Part shown: positions 1-6,926 of the stretch, piece by piece | Layout: every line of letters begins with the position of its first letter | Position numbering within the stretch: position 1 is the first letter of the stretch | NCBI GenBank assembly: GCA_012513245.1 | Contig: JAAZCN010000084.1 | Span: 1-14,564, forward strand | Origin: Synergistaceae bacterium | GTDB taxonomy: Bacteria; Synergistota; Synergistia; Synergistales; Synergistaceae | Length of the DNA: 14,564 bases | Reading direction: 5' to 3' | The notes under the pieces: generated by a model | The model's input: only the letters and a program-made list of their open reading frames with translations | Told to the model about the DNA's origin: nothing | Databases searched by the model: none | Made by a program: the position numbers and the translations under genes

Positions 1-40
1 AATCCGTGTGTCCCCAGTTCAATTCTGGGTCCCGCCACCA
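1..40 (+). tRNA. 3' half of a tRNA gene, cut by the window start
   Basis: The sequence shows a T arm (CCCAG, TTCAATT loop, CTGGG at 13-29), the 3' acceptor strand TCCCGCC at 30-36, discriminator A37 and an encoded CCA at 38-40. The five bases at 8-12 fit a short class I variable loop, and TCCGT at 3-7 fits the 3' strand of the anticodon stem. The anticodon lies just outside the window, so identity cannot be read. The AA before the stem plus discriminator A would suit tRNA-Lys; Asn or Cys are possible on the stem alone but normally carry G or U as discriminator. Confidence 0.8.
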
Positions 41-60
41 GTAACATATAAAACCACATT

Positions 61-135
61 GCGGAAGTAGCTCAGTGGTAGAGCACAACCTTGCCAAGGT
101 TGGGGTCGCGGGTCCGAATCCCGTCTTCCGCTCCA
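61..135 (+). tRNA. tRNA-Gly (anticodon GCC)
   Basis: A complete cloverleaf is visible. The acceptor stem is GCGGAAG (61-67) with CTTCCGC (125-131). The D arm starts at GCTC 70-73. The anticodon stem CAACC/GGTTG (86-90, 98-102) encloses the loop TTGCCAA with anticodon GCC at 93-95. The T loop starts at the TCC of the GGGTCCGAATCCC block. The discriminator is T132 and CCA (133-135) is encoded. It lies 20 bp after the preceding tRNA, so the two are probably one transcript. Confidence 0.97.
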
Positions 136-145
136 GAAGAATTAC

Positions 146-181
146 ACGGTTTACAGCGTTTAGCTGTGGGCCGTTTTTTTT
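146..181 (+). terminator. Intrinsic terminator of the tRNA transcript
   Basis: An 11-bp stem, with three G-U pairs in RNA, is formed by CGGTTTACAGC (147-157) and GCTGTGGGCCG (163-173), with a GTTTA loop and a run of eight T. It begins about 10 bases after the tRNA-Gly CCA end, as expected for the end of a tRNA operon. Confidence 0.85.
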
Positions 182-588
182 ATCTACATCTATTCTACTT
201 TTTTTTGTGGTGAGACACATCCCCCGTGTGAAGCGCAACGTAAAACATGTTGGATGAAGCTGATGAATGATTTTTTTGGCAATTTCCGTATAGATTCTAC
301 TTGATCCTGAGTTACGCGGTATGATTTCTCTGTTTTCTGTTGTAAGATGTTTATGGCTTTAGGTTATGGTCATTCTCCGTTGATTTATTGAGGTATAATT
401 TCATTTTAGCGGAAGTTTCCTCTTGTTGCTTCTCATTGTGATGTTGCATTTGAATTGCAAATTTATTATTTTAATAAGAGTCCCAGTTATATATTTTTAC
501 GATTATGCAGGCCAACCTTTGGAATAGCATTTGAACTTATTCGATGTGAGTTTATTTATTTTCTGGAATTGGAAGGAGATTATTTATA
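182..588. other. AT-rich intergenic leader without a recognised gene
   Basis: About 400 bases lie between the tRNA terminator and the CobW-like gene. I see no credible coding frame and no tRNA. I looked for the conserved blocks of a cobalamin riboswitch and did not find them. A possible promoter lies at 444-472, and TATAAT occurs at 394-399 without a good -35 box. Confidence 0.6.
444..472 (+). promoter_or_regulatory. Possible sigma-70 type promoter for the CobW-like gene
   Basis: TTGCAT (444-449), a 17-base spacer and TATTTT (467-472) give four or five matches of six in each box. This would leave a leader of roughly 110 bases before the start codon at 589. TATAAT at 394-399 is an alternative -10 without a convincing -35. 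Confidence 0.3.
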
Positions 589-1578
589 ATGGAACAAAAC
601 AAATGCAGAGTTTTTCTTATTTCTGGATTTCTGGGGAGTGGAAAGACGACTTTGCTGAAAAAACTGATTGAAACGGTGCCTGAGGGTGAAAAGGCGGCTG
701 TTCTGATGAATGAATTTGGCAAAGCGGGTGTTGACGGGGACGTTGTGAGAAAAGGTGGTCTTGAAATAATTGAAATCAGTAGCGGGTCGATATTCTGCGC
801 ATGCGCGAAGGGAGAATTTCTTCGGGGACTTTACACAATCTTTCGCGATTACAAGCCTTCTATACTTTTGATCGAAGCTAGCGGCGTCGCTGACACTACT
901 GACATGAAGCGCGACCTTGGCCACGGTATGTTGCATGATTTTTATAGGTTCTGCGGCAATGTCTGTGTAGCTGATGCGGAGTGGTTTGAGGAGTGGGCAG
1001 ACCTCTTCAATGCGGTGCCGAAACAAATAGAAGCTGCCTCTCATTTGATAATAAACAAGATAGATCTAGTATCTCCGGAAAAACTTAGCTCAATTGAAGA
1101 ACATATTAGAAGCCTCAATCCTTTGGCAGAGATTAAACACGCTACTTTTGGGAATGTACCTTGGGATTTTTTCGATTGTCCGGAGGCTGTGGAAGTAGCA
1201 CCACCTCTGCCATGCACTGAAGAATGGGAAAAGTTCATAGAAAATGCCCTTAACGACGTTGATGGGCATCTTGCACCGCCGGATAAGCTGTCATCGCAAA
1301 GCGTTTTCTGGGAAGGCGATCCGCTTATTTTTAAGGAACTTCTTAAAGACCTTCCTGACGACATCCTCCGTTCAAAGGGGTATTTTGTTGATACTGACGG
1401 AAAGTGGAAGATTTTTGACATCGTAGGTAATTCTGCTCCTGTTTATTCTGCCTCGGATGAAAGTTTCGATATGCCAAGAAATCTAGCAATTTTTATTAGG
1501 ACAAAAAAGGCTCGTCGGGAGATACCTTCTCTGTTTGAGTCAAAGGGGCTCAAGATGCTGGAAGTCAGATTTAGCTAG
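589..1578 (+). CDS. CobW/CobP47K-like G3E family GTPase
   Basis: A 329-residue P-loop GTPase of the G3E family, a group that delivers metals or supports cobalamin-dependent and metalloenzymes. Visible motifs are Walker A GFLGSGKT (residues 13-20), the Walker B segment ending LLIEASG (93-99) and the guanine-recognition NKID (156-159). The C-terminal part, about 230-329, fits the small CobW C-terminal domain. The usual GCxCC metal motif is altered: SSGSIFCAC keeps Cys70 and Cys72 but has Ser66-Ile-Phe where the first Cys would lie. The ATG at 589 follows AAGGAG (573-578) at good spacing. It stands 62 bp before the large regulator and upstream of a corrinoid methyltransferase cluster. I infer a role in loading cobalt, zinc or corrinoid for that cluster; the substrate cannot be read from the sequence. 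Confidence 0.9.
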   Translation: MEQNKCRVFLISGFLGSGKTTLLKKLIETVPEGEKAAVLMNEFGKAGVDGDVVRKGGLEIIEISSGSIFCACAKGEFLRGLYTIFRDYKPSILLIEASGVADTTDMKRDLGHGMLHDFYRFCGNVCVADAEWFEEWADLFNAVPKQIEAASHLIINKIDLVSPEKLSSIEEHIRSLNPLAEIKHATFGNVPWDFFDCPEAVEVAPPLPCTEEWEKFIENALNDVDGHLAPPDKLSSQSVFWEGDPLIFKELLKDLPDDILRSKGYFVDTDGKWKIFDIVGNSAPVYSASDESFDMPRNLAIFIRTKKARREIPSLFESKGLKMLEVRFS

Positions 1579-1591
1579 AACGTCATGTTGG

Positions 1592-1619
1592 CGGTATAAT
1601 TTACTCTGTCAATATACCG
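1592..1619 (+). promoter_or_regulatory. Inverted repeat over a TATAAT box, possible promoter/operator
   Basis: CGGTATA (1592-1598) and TATACCG (1613-1619) form a perfect 7-bp inverted repeat with a 14-base spacer. TATAAT at 1595-1600 lies inside the left arm; the -35 candidate upstream (TTAGCT, 1571-1576) is poor. The position just before the regulator gene suggests autoregulation or control by another factor. As RNA it would be only a weak hairpin and no T run follows, so it is not a terminator. Confidence 0.35.
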
Positions 1620-1640
1620 GAATAAGGAGGGACTTAGCTG

Positions 1641-4583
1641 GTGAAGTATAAGGCATGTCTGCTTGGAGCGCCGGAACTTTTCGTAGATGGGCACAAAGTC
1701 CTTTTTCCGTTTCAGAAGGCAAAGTTACTTGCATTTATTCTGATCGAGGCAAAAAGCATCCGTAGGGATAAGCTGTGTGAATATCTTTGGCCTGACAAAG
1801 AGCTAGAAAAGGGTCGTCGTAATCTTAGCAATGCCCTAAGTTGTGTGAGGACACTCCTCCCTGTTCAGATGAACAACAGAGAAGTCGTCTCGATTAAACC
1901 ATCTGTTTATATAGCACGTGATATCGATTTACTTCCCTCCTTAGATAGAATGCCTTTAAGCGAAATTGTAAAGATTAACGGAACGTTTATGGATATCCCG
2001 GAAGCTGAGGACCTAGAGTCTTTCAGCTGTTGGCTTCTTCCGAAAAGGCAGCATTATCATGATCTATTTGTAGAAGGACTTAGGAAAAGAGCAAAAGCCT
2101 TCCTTGAGAGCCATGCAGAGGATTCCTATGATGAGGCCCTCGAGTGCTACGAACTGCTTGCGGAACGAGAACCATACAATGAAAAGATCCATGGTGAACT
2201 AGTACGCCTCTATATAAAAACAGGCCGAAAGGTTAAGGCCATTGATGCAGCTCACTCATTTTCAAAAAGGATCGAAAGCGATCTTGGCATAAGCAGTGAT
2301 CTGGCTGATATTTCGTCTCTCATACAAAAGAGAGTCCCAATGTCAGAAAATATAGCCACCGTCTTTGACGACACTCCTCTTTCGAGGAGTTCTGAAATTC
2401 TTAAGATGCTTGACTTTATAACCAGTGCTGAGAGTTCCGGTGCTTCCTCCTGTGGGCTCATATGGGGAGAGAACGGAATAGGTAAGACTGAATTTATCAA
2501 CGAACTCGTATCCTGCCTCAATCAGGTTGGGTGGGAGTGCTACTATGTAAGGTGTACCCAGGAAGAAAAGGACAGGCCTATGGTGCCTTTTATACAGTTA
2601 CTCCAACGACTCAAATGCCCTTTGCCTCAATCTGAAGATATCACATCTCTGACTGAACTTAATTACTCACGTATTGCTGAGCTAGTGCGACTGAATGTCG
2701 CTGCTGGGGAAGATAATAAAAAGAGACTTCTTGTTGTGGAAAATGTCCACTGGATGGATGACGCTTCTTGGATGATACTTGAAACAATAATGTGGGACTA
2801 TTCGACACCCCTTCGCCTCATCATATCCGGCTTTGAAGAGATAAGGCCTACTTTTATGCTGCGGACAACGTTTGAGAGCGAATCATTCGAGAAACTGGAG
2901 ATAGAACTGAAACGATTCGACCTTGAAGATACGGGGCAGATATGCCGAATAATGGCTCCAAACCGATCATGGTCAGAGAAAGATATAAATAATATATACA
3001 TGCAAACCGAGGGCAATCCTTTTTTCATAAAGGAAATTCTGAAATCCGGGCTTCCTGTAAGAGATGGGATAGACAACATATCAAATAATCCTTTTATCTC
3101 AATCATTAAGTTTCTAGACAAGGAGGAGAGACTTTTTCTAGAAGCGATAGCTATCAAACCTGACCACGCTTCGATGGTTAACATCAGCGAAGTCCTTGAT
3201 ATCTCCCCCCTTCAACTTTCGATAATATGTGAAAATATAAAAAATAACGCACTTATTAAAGAGAGCAATAACGACGAGGGTGATGTTATATATTATTTTA
3301 ACCACATGAAGATTCGTGAAGCTCTTCTAGAAAATATGTCTGTGAGTAGAAAGCAGGCACTGCACCTTAAAAACATTGAAGTACTTGAAAACGGTTTAAC
3401 CACTTGCCAGTATGGAAAGAGAGAGGTTTATTCCCTTCTTTATTTCCACGCACATGAAGCCGGACTTGCAGAAAAAGAATTATACTGGCGCACTATGGAG
3501 CTGAAACAGAATTTCCGTGCGGCACATGAAGTATTTCCTACCCTGACAGATTATGACCTTTTGAAATATGTTCCGACTCTGGAAGATATGGGTCATACAG
3601 AACTCGCACTGTCAGAGGCAGATAAGCTCATGGACAGAATAATGCGCACCTCGGAACAAACTCCTGAACTCAAGCGCATTGAACGAGACCTTCAAATACT
3701 TCATGGCGCCTTGCTGTGGTGGAGCGGAGAATACGAGGACGCATATGAGACACTGAGGGATGGGCTACGCAAGGCTTTGAAAAATGGAGAGACAGAAAAT
3801 ATTATAGAGGCGTGCGTTCAGCTCTGTTTTCTGGCAATCCAAAATGACGATGTAGACCGTCTTTCAACTTTTTCTAACCAGTTATATCTGCTTTCAAAAA
3901 AAGAACACTATCATAAATGGATGGGAGTGTCCCTTCGTTTCAAGGGGATATCAGCGATTCTTAAAAAAGATTACAATAGGGCTAACCGCATGTTTCAGAT
4001 GTCAACTTTGATTTTTGAAAAACTTGAAAAAGAAGGCGAAAGTTATACCGCATGCATTGTAGCTGCGGAGCATTTCCGAGGAGACTCCAAGCTTGCGGAA
4101 GGTAAAGTCGAAGAAGCTCTGTCATGCTATCTTACATGTATCAATATCGGAGAATCGATAGGTATTTACAGAGGGCTCGGCCTATCACTTGCTAAAGCGG
4201 CATTCTGCCACATCTTGACCGAAGAATATAATGATGCTGAAAAACTTCTATTAAGAATGGAAAAGCTATCCGTGATGATCCATTCTCAGAAGAGCGGAGG
4301 CCTGCAGGGGGCAGGAATAGGATTTAGCCTTATGGGACTCCTCAATGCCAAAAAAAGAGATTGGGATCAGGCTATATCTTATTATTCCATGGCAGATAAA
4401 TTCGCATCGGAAACTAAGAGGGCTACCTGGCAGGCATTTCTTTATTGGTCAAAGATATCGTTGAATTCTATCGAAGATATTCCGAAGAAAGTCTCGCAGG
4501 TGCTGTTAAATAAAAATCCGGAATGGTACCGCAAGGAATTAGAAATAATGAAACTGCGTATAGGATGGAAGAACGATTTCTGA
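1641..4583 (+). CDS. BTAD/SARP-type transcriptional regulator with AAA ATPase and TPR-like C-terminus
   Basis: A 980-residue cytoplasmic regulator. Residues about 1-95 match an OmpR-like winged helix of the SARP type (the LLGAPEL start, then KAKLLAFILIEA and DKLCEYLWPD). Residues about 95-230 are the helical bacterial transcriptional activator domain (YEPYNEKIHGELVRLY-like pattern near 175-195). A P-loop ATPase follows, with Walker A GENGIGKT (276-283) and Walker B LLVVEN (363-368) followed by HWMDD. From about 560 onward the protein is helical and TPR-like, as in the LuxR/MalT-type STAND regulators. The start is GTG at 1641, with AAGGAGG at 1624-1630. The length is normal for SARP-AAA-TPR regulators. 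Its position between the CobW-like gene and the corrinoid methyltransferase genes makes it the obvious candidate activator for the cluster, but the inducer and binding site are unknown. Confidence 0.88.
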   Translation: MKYKACLLGAPELFVDGHKVLFPFQKAKLLAFILIEAKSIRRDKLCEYLWPDKELEKGRRNLSNALSCVRTLLPVQMNNREVVSIKPSVYIARDIDLLPSLDRMPLSEIVKINGTFMDIPEAEDLESFSCWLLPKRQHYHDLFVEGLRKRAKAFLESHAEDSYDEALECYELLAEREPYNEKIHGELVRLYIKTGRKVKAIDAAHSFSKRIESDLGISSDLADISSLIQKRVPMSENIATVFDDTPLSRSSEILKMLDFITSAESSGASSCGLIWGENGIGKTEFINELVSCLNQVGWECYYVRCTQEEKDRPMVPFIQLLQRLKCPLPQSEDITSLTELNYSRIAELVRLNVAAGEDNKKRLLVVENVHWMDDASWMILETIMWDYSTPLRLIISGFEEIRPTFMLRTTFESESFEKLEIELKRFDLEDTGQICRIMAPNRSWSEKDINNIYMQTEGNPFFIKEILKSGLPVRDGIDNISNNPFISIIKFLDKEERLFLEAIAIKPDHASMVNISEVLDISPLQLSIICENIKNNALIKESNNDEGDVIYYFNHMKIREALLENMSVSRKQALHLKNIEVLENGLTTCQYGKREVYSLLYFHAHEAGLAEKELYWRTMELKQNFRAAHEVFPTLTDYDLLKYVPTLEDMGHTELALSEADKLMDRIMRTSEQTPELKRIERDLQILHGALLWWSGEYEDAYETLRDGLRKALKNGETENIIEACVQLCFLAIQNDDVDRLSTFSNQLYLLSKKEHYHKWMGVSLRFKGISAILKKDYNRANRMFQMSTLIFEKLEKEGESYTACIVAAEHFRGDSKLAEGKVEEALSCYLTCINIGESIGIYRGLGLSLAKAAFCHILTEEYNDAEKLLLRMEKLSVMIHSQKSGGLQGAGIGFSLMGLLNAKKRDWDQAISYYSMADKFASETKRATWQAFLYWSKISLNSIEDIPKKVSQVLLNKNPEWYRKELEIMKLRIGWKNDF

Positions 4584-4628
4584 GCATAAATCGTACTAAG
4601 TTTTAAAAAGTGCAAAAATTTTTTTATC

Positions 4629-4677
4629 AAAAAGGCCTGATTGCCAATCTTAACAGATCAGCGGTCAGGCCTTTTTG
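4629..4677 (+). terminator. Strong intrinsic terminator after the regulator gene
   Basis: AAAGGCCTGATTGC (4631-4644) pairs with GCGGTCAGGCCTTT (4661-4674), a 14-bp stem with two G-U pairs. An inner ATCT/AGAT helix lies in the loop and a T run follows. A T-rich stretch also precedes the stem, so it could act in both directions, although no convergent gene is visible. Confidence 0.85.
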
Positions 4678-4703
4678 CATTGTTTTTAGACGCTGTTGAT
4701 AAA
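4675..4703 (+). promoter_or_regulatory. Possible promoter of the methyltransferase operon
   Basis: TTGCAT (4675-4680), a 17-base spacer and GATAAA (4698-4703) form a moderate sigma-70 match directly after the terminator stem. No better pair is visible before the start at 4789. The presence of a terminator upstream means a promoter must lie in 4678-4788. Confidence 0.35.
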
Positions 4704-4722
4704 GTGCAGTTAGTAAAAAAAT

Positions 4723-4745
4723 AAGACAAGAAAGTTGTTTGTCTT
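4723..4745 (+). promoter_or_regulatory. Inverted repeat, possible operator or leader hairpin
   Basis: AAGACAA (4723-4729) and TTGTCTT (4739-4745) are perfect 7-bp inverted arms with a 9-base spacer, 43 bases before the start of the corrinoid protein gene and downstream of the candidate promoter. Either an operator half-site pair or an RNA hairpin would fit. Confidence 0.3.
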
Positions 4746-4788
4746 TTAACATCGATAACAAAAAAATAAACTAACGGAGGTATCAGAC

Positions 4789-5418
4789 ATGTCAGTTGAA
4801 CAGGTTCGTAAGTATATGATTGACGGCGACGGAGATGCAGCAGTCAGCTTGGTAGAGGGGCTTATCTGCAAAGGTACTAAACCCCACGATATTATGACCG
4901 GTCTTACCGAAGAGATGGCCGTACTGGGAGATAAGTTTGATCGCTTCGAAGCGTTCCTTCCCGATCTTATGATCGCAGGAGACGCATTCATTCAGATCAT
5001 GGATGTCCTCAAGGAGCATCTAATCGGAGACGTCGATGCAGTGGCGCATAAGACAGTGGTAATAGGGACAGTCAAGGGTGACTTCCATGACATAGGTAAG
5101 AACATTGTCGGTATAGTCCTTCAGGCTAACGGATTCAACGTCGTTGACCTTGGCTCGGACATAGACCTTGTAGCCTACATGGACGCAGCTCGCAAAGAGA
5201 AAGCCGATGCTGTTGCAATCTCAGCTCTTATGACTACGACTATGCCCGGCCAGGAAGAATTTATAAAGCTCGTAGCCGAGACAGGCGATAAGGGCAAGTA
5301 TGTAGTCTGTATAGGTGGAGCTCCGACCTCGACAGAGTGGGCTGAGCGCATAGGCGCAGACCTTTGGGCATTCGACGCTTTTGAATTTGCTGCCAAGCTC
5401 AAGAAGATGCTTGGTTAA
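4789..5418 (+). CDS. Corrinoid-binding methyltransferase protein (MtbC/MtmC/MttC type)
   Basis: A 209-residue methyl carrier of the two-domain type found in methylamine and methanol methyltransferase systems. Residues 1 to about 85 form the helical cap (GLTEEMAVLGDKFDRFEAFLPDL). Residues about 88-209 form the Rossmann-like B12 domain. DFHDIGKN (98-105) holds the DxHxxG motif, with His100 as the lower axial cobalt ligand. SALMTTT (145-151) and GGAPT (176-180) match the other cobalamin-contacting loops. The length is typical for the family. The ATG follows GGAGG at 4776-4780 with a spacer of 8. It is first in its operon and lies 34 bp before the MtmB-like gene, so it is almost surely that enzyme's methyl acceptor. 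The family name alone does not fix the substrate. Confidence 0.95.
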   Translation: MSVEQVRKYMIDGDGDAAVSLVEGLICKGTKPHDIMTGLTEEMAVLGDKFDRFEAFLPDLMIAGDAFIQIMDVLKEHLIGDVDAVAHKTVVIGTVKGDFHDIGKNIVGIVLQANGFNVVDLGSDIDLVAYMDAARKEKADAVAISALMTTTMPGQEEFIKLVAETGDKGKYVVCIGGAPTSTEWAERIGADLWAFDAFEFAAKLKKMLG

Positions 5419-5452
5419 TTTTTAGAAGAAACTAAAATAGGAGGCAACGATA

Positions 5453-6844
5453 ATGTCAACGTTCAGAATGTGGGAAGTATTTGAAAGAGTTGAGAACGGC
5501 CCTTTCTATAGAGATCAGTCGGAGTGGATGCTTAAAAGTTTCATGCCGAACATGAGAAGAGTTATTAAGGAATACAATATCAAGTATGACGGAAAAACAA
5601 TCGTAAACTGTGATGATGACCTTGCTGACCGCGTGTGGAAAGCAGCCAAAGATTTCTTCGTCTCTGTAGGCGTATACCATCAGGATAGCCACAGAGTAAT
5701 CAAATTCACAGAAGAAGAGGTAAATGAAGTCCTCTATACAAAGAGACCAAACTATATGATCGGAGCCGGACATGATCAGCGCTGGCTGGGAGTACGTTCA
5801 GTCGAAGACAAAGTACGTCGTCCCTTCCACCTTTTCAGCCCTGATGCCAACTTCAGCACAGATATCCATAAAAAAGCATGTATGGCTTATCTGAAGGAAC
5901 CTCTGCTTGACGGGCTTTGCGCCCCTCTTCTTGAGGATTTCATGGGCCGCAAGGCGACGTCCAATACCCCGACTGAAATTGCAGCGGCAATGGAACATGC
6001 CATGAATCTTCGTGACGCCCAGCGCCTTGTTGGAAAACCGGACGTATGGACAGTATCAGTTGGAACGGCCGAAACTGACCAAGCACAGATAGCGGCTGCA
6101 AATAATGAGTGGGGAGTCCGTCAGTCACACCTGGACGGCCGCATGGTATCTATTCTTACAGAAATGACAACGAACAATGGAATGCTTAACAAGGCAATGC
6201 ATTACCGTTCATACGGAAATGTATTTGGAAACCTCTGCGGAGCTATATGGGGCGGACATGCAGGAGGGACTGAAGGAACACTTATCCTCCAGACCGCCTA
6301 CAACATCGAAGGCGCATGCCTCTACGGCTCGTGCTGGGCGCTCAACTTCCCCTTCCACCTCAAGTGGCAGTCAACTACTACAAGAGAGATTCTCTGGCTA
6401 CAGAGTGTACTCAGCCAGGCGATGTCAAGGAATTCGAACCTTATATACCTCAACAACCTCTTCGCCAATGCAGGGCCTGCTACAGAGCAGCTCTATTGGG
6501 AGTGTGCAAACCATGCGCTTGCAACGGAAAGCTCGGGCGGAAACCCCTGGGGCGCAGCTACATGCCGCAACAAGTTCACTGACATGGCGACACCTCTCGA
6601 GTCACGTTTCTACCACGAAGTCTCAGAGGCTTCATTCTATAAGCGGATGACACGTGCAAAGGCTGATGAGATATGCCAGAAGATCATGGAGAAGTACGAG
6701 AAACTTATCCCAATCGACAACTACGGCAAGAAAATCCAGGAAGTCTACGACATGGAACATCTCGTACCGCGCAAACAGTACCTCGACCAATACAAGCGCA
6801 TGAGAGATGAGCTAAACAAACTGGGAGTAGAGTTCGCCTACTAA
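5453..6844 (+). CDS. MtmB-family methyltransferase homologue lacking the pyrrolysine codon
   Basis: A 463-residue homologue of monomethylamine:corrinoid methyltransferase MtmB, alignable from end to end with archaeal MtmB recalled from memory. Matching blocks are SVGVYHQDSHRVIKFTEEE (71-89), GGHAGGTEGT (267-276, with the conserved acidic Glu274), FHLKWQSTTTRE (301-312), ANAGPATE (338-345) and PLESRFYHEVSEA (381-393). In archaeal MtmB a UAG at residue 202 encodes pyrrolysine. Here the frame is open throughout. The region GKPDVWTVSVGTAETD (194-209) puts Val201 (GTA, 6053-6055) or Ser202 at that position. The ATG at 5453 follows AGGAGG (5439-5444). Neighbours are a corrinoid protein and a UROD-fold methyltransferase, so a corrinoid-dependent demethylase role is well supported. 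Monomethylamine as substrate is doubtful without Pyl. Confidence 0.9.
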   Translation: MSTFRMWEVFERVENGPFYRDQSEWMLKSFMPNMRRVIKEYNIKYDGKTIVNCDDDLADRVWKAAKDFFVSVGVYHQDSHRVIKFTEEEVNEVLYTKRPNYMIGAGHDQRWLGVRSVEDKVRRPFHLFSPDANFSTDIHKKACMAYLKEPLLDGLCAPLLEDFMGRKATSNTPTEIAAAMEHAMNLRDAQRLVGKPDVWTVSVGTAETDQAQIAAANNEWGVRQSHLDGRMVSILTEMTTNNGMLNKAMHYRSYGNVFGNLCGAIWGGHAGGTEGTLILQTAYNIEGACLYGSCWALNFPFHLKWQSTTTREILWLQSVLSQAMSRNSNLIYLNNLFANAGPATEQLYWECANHALATESSGGNPWGAATCRNKFTDMATPLESRFYHEVSEASFYKRMTRAKADEICQKIMEKYEKLIPIDNYGKKIQEVYDMEHLVPRKQYLDQYKRMRDELNKLGVEFAY

Positions 6845-6859
6845 TTTATCCGGAATCTA

Positions 6860-6899
6860 CGATATGTGCATAGGTGTGATAACACCTATGCGCATATCG
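6860..6899 (+). promoter_or_regulatory. 18-bp near-perfect palindrome between the MtmB-like and UROD-fold genes
   Basis: CGATATGTGCATAGGTGT (6860-6877) and ACACCTATGCGCATATCG (6882-6899) pair over 18 positions with one G-U in RNA and a GATA loop. No T run follows, so it is a poor terminator. It may stabilise or process the mRNA, set different expression of the two genes, or bind a repressor through its GGTGT/ACACC core. It lies only 27 bases before the chosen start of the next gene. Confidence 0.7.
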
Positions 6900-6926
6900 C
6901 AACATATGAATAATGAGGTGAAGAAT

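Noticed and set aside
75..257. Open frame running through tRNA-Gly and its terminator
   Set aside because: It overlaps a clear tRNA and terminator and has no ribosome site.
182..588. Cobalamin riboswitch before the CobW-like gene or the corrinoid operon
   Set aside because: No B12-box-like conserved blocks were found in 182-588 or in 4678-4788.
580..1421. Long antisense frames under the CobW-like gene
   Set aside because: They are antisense to a convincing conserved gene, have no ribosome sites and encode low-complexity products; the same holds for the antisense frames under the other large genes.
5453..6844. In-frame amber codon for pyrrolysine in the MtmB homologue
   Set aside because: The frame is open from 5453 to the TAA at 6842-6844 with no TAG; no pyl genes are visible in the window.
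6864..6926. Upstream ATG start for the UROD-fold gene, adding 21 residues
   Set aside because: It lies inside the 18-bp hairpin, has no ribosome site, and the extra residues do not resemble the family; GTG 6927 has GAGGTG at the right distance and starts at the usual family position.
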